Below are positions 1 through 6,020 of a stretch of 6,020 nt of DNA, piece by piece. The DNA comes from Faecalicoccus sp. (lineage in GTDB: Bacteria > Bacillota_I > Bacilli_A > Erysipelotrichales > Erysipelotrichaceae). The stretch covers positions 1-6,020 of the forward strand of contig JAGAWH010000226.1 in NCBI GenBank assembly GCA_017941505.1, read 5' to 3'. Position numbers and translations under genes: made by a program. The notes under the pieces were generated by a model. The model ran no database searches and was not told the origin of the DNA. It was given only the letters and a program-made list of their open reading frames with translations. Position 1 is the first letter of the stretch. Each line of letters starts with the position of its first letter.

Positions 1-559
1 CTGTTCCTGATGCATCTTTGAACCATCCACCAAAGGTCCAGCCTTCCTCTGTAAGAGCTTCAGGCTCTGCCGCCTTGTCTCCATGCTTGATGGTCTGGGC
101 ACTAGGTGCAGTGCCATGTCCGTTGGCGTCAAAGGTTACTGTATATTCATTCTCTGTCCAGTTGGCAAATAATGTGATATCAGCGGTAACCGGTGTCGCA
201 AAATCATATGCTTCCGATCCGGATGCGTCCTTAAACCATCCAACAAATGTCCAGCCTTCTTCTGTAAGAGCTTCCGGCTGTACTGCCTTGTCTCCATGGT
301 TGATGGTCTGGGCACTAGGTGCAGTGCCATGTCCATTGGCATCAAAGGTTACTGTAAACTTCTCAATCCAGTTGGCAAACAGTGTGATATTTGTGGTAAC
401 CGGTGTATCGAAATCATATGCTTCTGTCCCTGATGCATCCTTATACCAGCCAACAAATGCGTATTTATCTCTTACAGGGTCTTCCGGTTGGGCAGCCTTA
501 TCATCATAAAAGACTTGTTGAGAATCTACCGGTGAACCGCCCTGACTGTTGAACTTGAC
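1..559 (-). repeat. Three Listeria-Bacteroides (InlB B-type) repeat units in the PI-PLC protein
   Basis: Units begin at residues 508, 577 and 648 of the PI-PLC protein (nt 559, 352 and 139), giving spacings of 69 and 71 residues; the last is cut by the window edge. Each has V-[KT]-F-[ND]-x-x-G near its start, GW-[YF]-KDASG in the middle and LFANW near its end. Units 2 and 3 share a 213-bp DNA period: nt 1-139 and 214-352 differ at about 16 positions by eye, including an identical run of more than 30 bases. Unit 1 matches them mainly at protein level. Such repeats form small beta-grasp-like modules in bacterial surface proteins and usually act as stalks or binding modules. More copies may follow beyond the edge. 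Confidence 0.88.
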
Positions 560-2080
560 CTCATAGTATGAATTCCATGGATCTTTGTTTCGGCGAAGGA
601 AATTGGAGCCATAAATCTGTCGCAACAATTCTGAATCATAAAAGTCTCCTACTAAGCAGCCTGTGTAAAGATCCGGGATGCTTGCAATCAGCTCTTTCAG
701 GACCGGATTCATATATTGAGCACCATCAATCGGCCAATCCATATCCCGTGCTAAACTACCGTCATCGTAAAACGGCAGCAAAAGGATATCTTTGACAATG
801 CTTGCCCAATTTTGATATGACATGCTGGAATAGATGATTGACCAGGCATCAACACCTTTTTCTCTTGCTTCCTGTTTAACCCTCTCAGCGTAGTTATTTT
901 CCGGAGGATTTCCATGATCTAACAGAGAATAGTTGACATAAATATTTTTTCTATACCTCGGTACATCATACATATCTTCTGTCCAGACTTCCGATGTTCC
1001 AAACTCAGCAGTTTTTGCCATGGAATAAGTTTTGGAATCGCCGCCATTGAAAGAACTGATTTCCAAAGCCCAATATGTACCGTCATCCATCTTATATAAT
1101 CCCTGACGTCTTCGGGAATACTCTGCAACCGTCTCAGATTCTCCTTCTACGCCCCCGATTAGTTTCAAACGGCTGAAAATCAACATCTTTCCACGTGCTT
1201 CACCAAGGGTCGGTACGTGATCCCCACAGTAAATCAAATCAGGATACTCATCCACCAATGATTTGAAGTATTCATGAATCTCTGCATCACAGTTGTCATG
1301 ATCGCACTTAATCTGAAGAATCAGTGCTTCCCCGCTATGATTTGTCAGAAAGCTTCTCATGTCATTGATTACGGAATCAAGCTTCAGTCTCTGATTGTTT
1401 TTGTCATACAGCTCCATAAAACCGTGACATAAACCAAGATCTCCATCATCCGTCTTATCAATGCGCAAATCGAAGTATCGTGTACCGGTTTCAAGAAGTT
1501 CGCTGATATATTTATCCTGTGTCCGGGCTACATACGCTTTTAACGGGCCTGTTATATCCAAACCGGCAACATTATGTGCTGCAGCATCATGTGCCCCCGG
1601 GATACTAAGCTCGTTGATCTTAGCTCCATCCGGCAGACGGCTCATCCAGTTTTGGTCCCAATCTGAATCAAGATTTTTGATTCCCGGAAATTCCGATGAA
1701 GAATCATCCTGCGCATTTGATGCAGATAATGCTTCACCTTGCTCAGTGCTTTCTTCAATATCGGCTTGGACTGTGTCAGTTGCCTCAATTTCTGCCTCTT
1801 GTTCGTTTAAAGTCTCAGCATCTTGTACATTACCATTACCTTGTTCTTCAGCATCCGTTTTCTCATCATTTTTTTCAGAGATATCTATCTCATCAACATT
1901 CACTTCGTCATTGTGAACATCTCCAGTTTCTTCATTTGTTTGAGAAGCCAGGATTTCTTGAGTCGGAGTTTCTGTTGGAATGTTTTCGCTCTCGCTGGCA
2001 GCGATCGTATCTGTTCCAAAGAACATCATTGCCGTAAACATCGAAAGAAATGCGATAGATTTTGTGAATTTAGGATGCAT
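1..2080 (-). CDS. Secreted PI-PLC X-domain phosphodiesterase with Listeria-Bacteroides repeats (3' end outside window)
   Basis: Seen: the frame is open from ATG at 2080-2078 to the left edge (693 codons, no stop), preceded by a strong ribosome binding site, AGGAGGTGG at 2085-2093. Residues 1-28 look like a Sec signal peptide (K4 and K7, then a hydrophobic stretch, then TIAA). Residues 29 to about 135 are a Glu/Asp/Gln/Thr-rich low-complexity linker. Residues from about 143 to 500 resemble the PI-PLC X family: SIPGAHDAAAHN with H164-D165, YFDLRI with D204 and R206, and LCHGF with H219. The H-D pair, D-x-R and second His match the order and roughly the spacing of Bacillus PI-PLC H32-D33, D67/R69 and H82. 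From residue 508 come Listeria-Bacteroides repeats (VTFDANG...GW.KDASG...LFANW). Inference: an exported enzyme that cleaves phosphatidylinositol or a related phosphodiester at the cell surface or outside the cell. The real substrate is unknown, and a cell-wall anchor may lie beyond the edge. Confidence 0.88.
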   Translation of the reverse strand, partial: MHPKFTKSIAFLSMFTAMMFFGTDTIAASESENIPTETPTQEILASQTNEETGDVHNDEVNVDEIDISEKNDEKTDAEEQGNGNVQDAETLNEQEAEIEATDTVQADIEESTEQGEALSASNAQDDSSSEFPGIKNLDSDWDQNWMSRLPDGAKINELSIPGAHDAAAHNVAGLDITGPLKAYVARTQDKYISELLETGTRYFDLRIDKTDDGDLGLCHGFMELYDKNNQRLKLDSVINDMRSFLTNHSGEALILQIKCDHDNCDAEIHEYFKSLVDEYPDLIYCGDHVPTLGEARGKMLIFSRLKLIGGVEGESETVAEYSRRRQGLYKMDDGTYWALEISSFNGGDSKTYSMAKTAEFGTSEVWTEDMYDVPRYRKNIYVNYSLLDHGNPPENNYAERVKQEAREKGVDAWSIIYSSMSYQNWASIVKDILLLPFYDDGSLARDMDWPIDGAQYMNPVLKELIASIPDLYTGCLVGDFYDSELLRQIYGSNFLRRNKDPWNSYYEVKFNSQGGSPVDSQQVFYDDKAAQPEDPVRDKYAFVGWYKDASGTEAYDFDTPVTTNITLFANWIEKFTVTFDANGHGTAPSAQTINHGDKAVQPEALTEEGWTFVGWFKDASGSEAYDFATPVTADITLFANWTENEYTVTFDANGHGTAPSAQTIKHGDKAAEPEALTEEGWTFGGWFKDASGT

Positions 2081-2162
2081 AAAACCACCTCCTAACAAAA
2101 TGTTAAAAATGTGCTTTATACACAATAAGTATTAAGTTAACATAACTAGAATACTCCCGTAT

Positions 2163-2192
2163 ACTATACCACGATAATTCCTTTCGTTCTAA
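2163..2192 (-). promoter_or_regulatory. Candidate promoter of the PI-PLC gene
   Basis: On the minus strand TTAGAA (2192-2187) is followed after 18 bp by TATAGT (2168-2163). The -10 box is preceded by TGG, an extended -10 (TGn) arrangement that can compensate for a weak -35. This would give a 5' untranslated leader of about 75 nt. The assignment rests on box matching only. The AT-rich leader (2094-2160) also has two short inverted repeats (2093-2105 and 2135-2147) that are too small to interpret. Confidence 0.4.
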
Positions 2193-2250
2193 TGAAATGA
2201 AAACATTCCTTATCTATATTTATCATTCAACTAATACTAAAACCTCACAT

Positions 2251-2281
2251 AAAAAAACCACATAGCTTTAAACTATGTGGT
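2251..2281 (-). terminator. Rho-independent terminator of hsp20
   Basis: On the minus strand CCACATAG and CTATGTGG pair around a 7-nt loop (2258-2265 with 2273-2280, plus one A-T pair outside). Seven T residues follow directly (2257-2251). It lies about 50 bp after the hsp20 stop codon and upstream of the PI-PLC promoter candidate, so it should separate the two genes. Confidence 0.88.
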
Positions 2282-2330
2282 CAATTCCGGATACGATTCC
2301 GTTTTCGTTCAAAATTCCTGTCTGATTTGC

Positions 2331-2735
2331 TTATTCAATAGAGATAAATTTCTTCTGTTCGATCTTTTTCTGTTCCTTAGGGATCACGATATTTAAGATA
2401 CCATTTTCAAAGGAAGCCTTAACATCTTCAGCATCAATGTTTTCGCCTACATAGAAGCTTCTGGAGTAGCTGCCCACTGCTCTTTCCTTGCGGATAATGC
2501 GTCCCTTATTGTCAGTGTCTTCTTTATTTGTTTCAGTGTTGGCAGATACTTTTAAGTAACCGTTCTTTAATTCAATCTGAATGTTTTCTTTGGCAACACC
2601 CGGCACTTCAATCGCAAGAGTGTAGTCTTCCGCGTTTTCAACAATGTCTGTTTTCATTACAGAGTTTGTGCTGTAGCCATTCTGGAAAAAATCATCAAAT
2701 AAGTCGAATCTGTTTAAGTTTGGATAGTATTTCAT
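2331..2735 (-). CDS. hsp20: Small heat-shock protein, Hsp20/alpha-crystallin family
   Basis: A 134-residue protein, normal for bacterial small heat-shock proteins. These are ATP-independent cytoplasmic holdases that form oligomers and keep unfolding proteins soluble for DnaK/ClpB-type refolding. Seen: a short N-terminal arm (1-26, MKYYPNLNRFDLFDDFF), an alpha-crystallin domain at about 27-118 with IEVPGV (42-47) and NGYLKV (58-63), the family hallmark A-x4-G-[IV]-L at A107-L114 (ASFENGIL), and a C-terminal I-x-I anchor, ISI at 131-133, which in the family docks onto a neighbouring dimer. The start is supported by AAGGAGGAA at 2742-2750, 6 bp upstream. The gene appears monocistronic: it has its own consensus promoter with two CIRCE-like operators upstream and a terminator downstream. 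Heat induction through HrcA is inferred. Confidence 0.96.
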   Translation of the reverse strand: MKYYPNLNRFDLFDDFFQNGYSTNSVMKTDIVENAEDYTLAIEVPGVAKENIQIELKNGYLKVSANTETNKEDTDNKGRIIRKERAVGSYSRSFYVGENIDAEDVKASFENGILNIVIPKEQKKIEQKKFISIE

Positions 2736-2767
2736 AAGTTGTTCCTCCTTTAATCATCTTACTCAGG

Positions 2768-2794
2768 TTAGCACTCTATGTCTAACTCTGCTAA
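2768..2794 (-). promoter_or_regulatory. CIRCE-like HrcA operator, promoter-proximal (degenerate)
   Basis: On the minus strand TTAGCAGAG, a 9-bp spacer, then GAGTGCTAA. The second arm is a perfect CIRCE arm; the first matches TTAGCACTC at 6 of 9 positions, giving 15 of 18 overall with the exact 9-bp spacer. It sits immediately downstream of the hsp20 -10 box and covers the expected transcription start (near 2789). An HrcA dimer there would block initiation. HrcA itself is not encoded in the window. Confidence 0.8.
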
Positions 2795-2795
2795 T

Positions 2796-2824
2796 AATAT
2801 AGTATAAAAAATTAGCACTGTCAA
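2796..2824 (-). promoter_or_regulatory. Sigma-A promoter of hsp20
   Basis: On the minus strand a perfect -35 box TTGACA (2824-2819) is followed after exactly 17 bp by TATATT (2801-2796). The predicted start of transcription is about 2789, giving a leader of roughly 55 nt before the hsp20 ATG. The -35 box overlaps the upstream CIRCE and the start point overlaps the downstream CIRCE. Confidence 0.85.
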
Positions 2825-2844
2825 CAACAAAGTGCTAATTTTTT
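2806..2844 (-). terminator. Terminator of the glucosidase/membrane-protein operon, built on the CIRCE palindrome
   Basis: The CIRCE arms are extended outward by A6 and T6, giving 14-bp perfectly complementary arms (2806-2819 with 2831-2844) around an 11-nt loop. On the minus strand the hairpin starts 4 bp after the TAA of the membrane-protein gene (2851-2849). Its 3' arm ends in six T residues, as expected for an intrinsic terminator. No other hairpin lies between that gene and hsp20. Because the outer pairs are A-U, the GC-containing core is short and termination may be leaky. Confidence 0.65.
2812..2838 (-). promoter_or_regulatory. CIRCE-like HrcA operator overlapping the hsp20 -35 box
   Basis: On the minus strand TTAGCACTT, a 9-bp spacer, then CAGTGCTAA. 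This matches the CIRCE consensus (TTAGCACTC-N9-GAGTGCTAA) at 16 of 18 positions; only the innermost base of each arm differs. The last four spacer bases plus the first two of the right arm form the -35 box TTGACA, so HrcA binding should exclude RNA polymerase. Its centre is 44 bp, about four helical turns, from that of the second CIRCE. Confidence 0.88.
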
Positions 2845-2848
2845 ATTT

Positions 2849-3679
2849 TTATCCAAATAAACAGAATATGACTAAGGAACAAATTCCAATCGCCACGGCC
2901 GGCGGGTCAATATGTGTAGAACATTTCGTATTGAATACAGAACCAAAGGTCAAACCAATCAAATGAGCAATGACGCCAAATAAAACAGCCAGCCAAATAT
3001 TTCCTGTATAGGCCATCGCATAGCCTGCCACCATAGTTGTATGGTGCGTTGCCGGGAATGCTGAATCTACCCAAATAAAGATCAATAATATAGCGGAAAT
3101 ATAAAATCCAATCGACGGGTTGCCGGTTTGTTTCGTGATAATGCCGGCAATTGCCGCAACGGCACCACCGAACAAAACTTCATAGAGCCAAACCGATGGG
3201 GACATATTTTGGAGAAGTTCCAAATTGCCTTTGTTCATATATTGCTCCGTTCCAAATAAGAAACGGGCAATGGTTGCTACCGTAACTACAGTCAAAGCAC
3301 CGGTATCCATCGGCAGCTTAGCCGCATTGGCAAGGGTAAAGATAAAATATCCTGCCAGCGAACCGCCTACTCCTGCTAAAAGAATCGCAGGATCTTCTAA
3401 AAACGCCAGGGAGCGACCGGTTTCATATCCTTTGATCTGATATGGATATTTCTTTCCTGCATAGGCTGTGGCAACACCTGCTCCGGTAAAAAAGATAGCC
3501 GGTAAAAGAAATGTGTTCATCATTTCATTTCCGAGAAATTCTGCTTTTACCCCACAGGCATTCAATATCGTAAAGATCATGCCGGCAGCACCATAAGTCC
3601 AGAAGCACTGTGTTGCGCCAAGCAGCGGACCGATAAGACCGGCAAGAACTGCCAGTCCTATCAAAGTTAAATTAAACAT
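2849..3679 (-). CDS. Uncharacterised polytopic membrane protein with an internal duplication, probable transporter
   Basis: I do not recognise this 276-residue family. Seen: mostly hydrophobic segments, read as about ten helices (roughly 2-24, 26-43, 53-75, 97-119, 124-143, 163-182, 187-206, 209-225, 228-250, 258-276). The halves resemble each other. LPAIFFTGAGVATAYAG (59-75) parallels FPATHHTTMVAGYAMAYTG (208-226). GVGGSLAG...N118...D125...A128...LFG (103-143) parallels GVIAHLIG...N250...D258...A261...LFG (235-276). Polar residues inside or beside helices include E96, D97, D125, D205, H212, H213, H256 and D258. The start is 3 bp after the glucosidase stop with no clear ribosome binding site, suggesting translational coupling. 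Two five-helix halves would have opposite topology, a common transporter design, so a sugar- or glucoside-related carrier is a reasonable inference. It lacks recognisable PTS EIIC, MFS or ABC permease features. Confidence 0.8.
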   Translation of the reverse strand: MFNLTLIGLAVLAGLIGPLLGATQCFWTYGAAGMIFTILNACGVKAEFLGNEMMNTFLLPAIFFTGAGVATAYAGKKYPYQIKGYETGRSLAFLEDPAILLAGVGGSLAGYFIFTLANAAKLPMDTGALTVVTVATIARFLFGTEQYMNKGNLELLQNMSPSVWLYEVLFGGAVAAIAGIITKQTGNPSIGFYISAILLIFIWVDSAFPATHHTTMVAGYAMAYTGNIWLAVLFGVIAHLIGLTFGSVFNTKCSTHIDPPAVAIGICSLVIFCLFG

Positions 3680-3682
3680 AAA

Positions 3683-5134
<1,452 letters not shown>

Positions 5135-5136
5135 TT

Positions 5137-5142
5137 ATTTTA
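5137..5142 (-). promoter_or_regulatory. Possible -10 box of the glucosidase operon
   Basis: The 80-bp gap between the upstream terminator and the glucosidase must hold the operon promoter if the terminator is efficient. TAAAAT on the minus strand (5142-5137) is the best -10-like hexamer. About 17 bp upstream is only TACATT, a poor -35 that falls within the palindrome at 5160-5172. A start from this box would leave a very short leader, so it is weak evidence, and an activator-dependent or read-through promoter is possible. Confidence 0.25.
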
Positions 5143-5159
5143 TCGTTTTTACCTTTAAA

Positions 5160-5172
5160 AATGTAGTACATT
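5160..5172. promoter_or_regulatory. Perfect 13-bp palindrome, candidate operator of the glucosidase operon
   Basis: AATGTA-G-TACATT is a perfect inverted repeat with a one-base centre, lying about 44-56 bp upstream of the glucosidase ATG and overlapping the place where a -35 box would fall. The GTA-n-TAC core resembles operators of GntR-family regulators, which often control beta-glucoside genes in Bacillota. No regulator gene is in the window, so the assignment is inferred from position and symmetry only. Confidence 0.4.
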
Positions 5173-5179
5173 CTAAAAT

Positions 5180-5203
5180 AAAAAAACGGATTTCTCCGTT
5201 TTT
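5180..5203 (-). terminator. Rho-independent terminator after the Pr6Pr-like gene
   Basis: On the minus strand AAAAACGGA and TCCGTTTTT pair around a GAAA tetraloop (5203-5195 with 5190-5182), followed by a continuing T-run and ATTTTA. The stem begins inside the TAA stop codon (5204-5202) of the membrane-protein gene. It separates the MATE/Pr6Pr unit from the glucosidase operon. Only four core pairs are GC-rich, so some read-through is possible. Confidence 0.8.
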
Positions 5204-5819
5204 AAAGAATATGTTTACTGGCACAGAAGCGGTCTACACTTTCAATAAAATAACCGCATCCTAACATGGTCATCGTAATCTGCACAAAGCGCAATATTGC
5301 GCTGATAATGCCTTCGGAAGCTATATTTAATACACCATAGTTTTCAAAGCCGATGCCGATAGAAGGTCCTGCTGCGATAATGATCATATAGATATAAATC
5401 GGCAGACATCCAATCCAAGGATACCCTTCTTTAAAGGAACCCTTCGGAGTAAGAAACAGCCATTCAAAAGCCATAGCGCACGGAACCAGTACATTTAAAA
5501 GGAATAAAGCGGTTCCACCATGCCCACTGCCACCGGTATTACCGGTATAGTAAGCTAATTCCATATTACATAAAGCTCCAATCAATGCGGCAAACTGCCA
5601 CCATGGCACAAAATTATGACTTCCTTTAGAACGGAACATTTCGATGATCGTAACTAATTCATACAAAGCTACAAAAACACTGATGAGTCCCGTATAGGTA
5701 TAAAACGGAGTGAATACTACGGAGCCTGAAAAAATGCCCATTTGGAGTAATAAGCCTATGGTTATGCATAGTATAACCCCTAATTTTACAACTACTCTTA
5801 CAACATTACGAACTGACAT
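5202..5819 (-). CDS. Pr6Pr-like six-helix membrane protein of unknown function
   Basis: A 205-residue integral membrane protein with hydrophobic segments at about 8-29, 38-60, 72-92, 104-124, 134-150 and 173-193. The layout recalls the Pr6Pr / FAR-17a-AIG1-like membrane family: a polar-aromatic start of helix 2 (FTPFYTYTGLISV, 36-48), LNVLVPCAMAFEWLFLTPKG (108-127), a P-IYIY segment (140-144) and a C-terminal helix ending near ESVDRF (193-198). The eukaryotic relatives include hydrolases of fatty-acid esters of hydroxy fatty acids, but I see no basis for assigning that activity here. A short glycine-rich loop (GNTGGSGHGG, 93-102) connects helices 3 and 4. The ATG shares one base with the stop of the preceding MATE gene, and GGAAAGGAAG lies just upstream, so the two are probably co-transcribed and translationally coupled. 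The family assignment is from memory of the pattern. Confidence 0.7.
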   Translation of the reverse strand: MSVRNVVRVVVKLGVILCITIGLLLQMGIFSGSVVFTPFYTYTGLISVFVALYELVTIIEMFRSKGSHNFVPWWQFAALIGALCNMELAYYTGNTGGSGHGGTALFLLNVLVPCAMAFEWLFLTPKGSFKEGYPWIGCLPIYIYMIIIAAGPSIGIGFENYGVLNIASEGIISAILRFVQITMTMLGCGYFIESVDRFCASKHIL

Positions 5820-6020
5820 TACGCTTCTTCCTTTCCTAACTTTCTATATACAGTAAACCACATTGTGATAAAACATGCCAATCCTCCAATCGCATTGGAA
5901 ATCGGTTCTGCCATAAATACACCGTCTACTCCCATCACCTTCGGTAATAATAGAGTGAGTGGAACCACGATCATAACCTTTCTAAACAACGAAAAGAATA
6001 CTGCCTGTTTCGCATAACCA
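5819..6020 (-). CDS. MATE-family efflux transporter, C-terminal fragment (5' end outside window)
   Basis: The frame is open from the right edge to TAA at 5821-5819, giving 66 residues of the C-terminus. Seen: GYAKQAVFFSLFRKVMIVVP, then LTLLLPKVMGVDGVFMAEPI and a final hydrophobic helix (GGLACFITMWFTVY) ending in the charged tail RKLGKEEA. This pattern (RK at the start of a helix, P-LLLP, G-V-GVF-AEPI/SD, final helix) is typical of the last two helices of Bacillota MATE/NorM-MepA-type proteins, which export cationic drugs or metabolites in exchange for Na+ or H+. Substrate and full length cannot be judged. Its TAA overlaps the next gene's ATG (TAATG). This segment is too short and too incomplete for automatic calling. 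Confidence 0.82.
   Translation of the reverse strand, partial: GYAKQAVFFSLFRKVMIVVPLTLLLPKVMGVDGVFMAEPISNAIGGLACFITMWFTVYRKLGKEEA

Larger units (their letters stand above)
2736..2848 (-). other. Compact intergenic control region between the membrane-protein gene and hsp20
   Basis: In 113 bp this gap carries, in minus-strand order, the terminator hairpin for the upstream operon, the first CIRCE, the -35 and -10 boxes, the second CIRCE over the start point, and the hsp20 ribosome binding site AAGGAGGAA. Hardly any base is unassigned except about 17 bp between the second CIRCE and the ribosome binding site. No CtsR-type heptanucleotide repeat (GGTCAAA) is present, so heat control here looks HrcA-only. 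Confidence 0.75.

Noticed and set aside
18..509. Plus-strand open frame of 163 codons with internal sequence repeats
   Set aside because: It is the antisense shadow of the Listeria-Bacteroides repeats in the minus-strand PI-PLC gene. Its repetition comes from those units, and it has no ribosome binding site or family resemblance.
1..559. Possible CRISPR or satellite array
   Set aside because: The repeats have periods of 207-213 bp in a continuous coding frame and encode a known protein module; there are no short repeats with unique spacers.
1461..2095. Three overlapping plus-strand open frames, Ser/Cys- or His/Phe-rich
   Set aside because: They mirror the acidic linker and N-terminal catalytic codons of the PI-PLC gene on the other strand, whose frame is uninterrupted and has a clear start site.
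2093..2147. Small inverted repeats (TAACA-n3-TGTTA and AGTTA-n3-TAACT) in the PI-PLC leader
   Set aside because: Five-base arms in AT-rich DNA are expected by chance, and the two do not share a common motif; I see no riboswitch or operator pattern.
2786..2838. Possible plus-strand terminator or promoter from the symmetric hairpin
   Set aside because: The hairpin would also work on the plus strand, but no plus-strand gene ends nearby, so only the minus-strand role is annotated.

Overview
The window is low-GC DNA, most likely from an anaerobic, gut- or mouth-type member of the Bacillota (Firmicutes). The evidence is AGGAGG-type ribosome binding sites, sigma-A promoter boxes, HrcA/CIRCE heat-shock operators, a 6-phospho-beta-glucosidase, and a secreted protein with Listeria-Bacteroides repeats. 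Erysipelotrichia or Clostridia are plausible, but the sequence alone does not settle the genus. All six genes lie on the minus strand, so the window is read right to left, and gene density is high (longest gap about 250 bp).

Reading in transcription order, 6020-5202 holds the last 66 residues of a MATE-type multidrug efflux protein. Its stop codon overlaps by one base the start of a 205-residue Pr6Pr-like six-helix membrane protein, and a hairpin terminator follows. Next, 5116-2849 is a two-gene unit: a complete GH1 6-phospho-beta-glucosidase, then, 3 bp downstream, a 276-residue polytopic membrane protein that I do not recognise. The membrane protein appears to be built from two related halves of about five helices each, as in many transporters. 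A 13-bp palindrome lies upstream of the glucosidase in its probable promoter region. No PTS gene is visible nearby.

The 2849-2736 interval is a dense control region for a small heat-shock protein gene (hsp20, 2735-2331). A consensus promoter (TTGACA, 17 bp, TATATT) is bracketed by two CIRCE-like HrcA operators. The upstream CIRCE also forms the core of a 14-bp-armed hairpin with a T-run, placed 4 bp after the membrane-protein stop codon. The same DNA therefore probably serves as terminator, operator and part of the -35 box.

From 2080 to the left edge runs a large secreted protein, cut by the window end. It has a signal peptide, a roughly 100-residue acidic linker, a PI-PLC X-type phosphodiesterase domain with its catalytic His/Asp/Arg residues present, and at least three Listeria-Bacteroides (InlB-B type) repeats, the last two nearly identical at DNA level. 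I read its frame codon by codon and found no interruption.

I see no tRNA, rRNA, CRISPR array or insertion sequence. The least explained item is the duplicated membrane protein paired with the phospho-glucosidase. The most unusual regulatory item is the combined terminator, CIRCE and promoter in front of hsp20.
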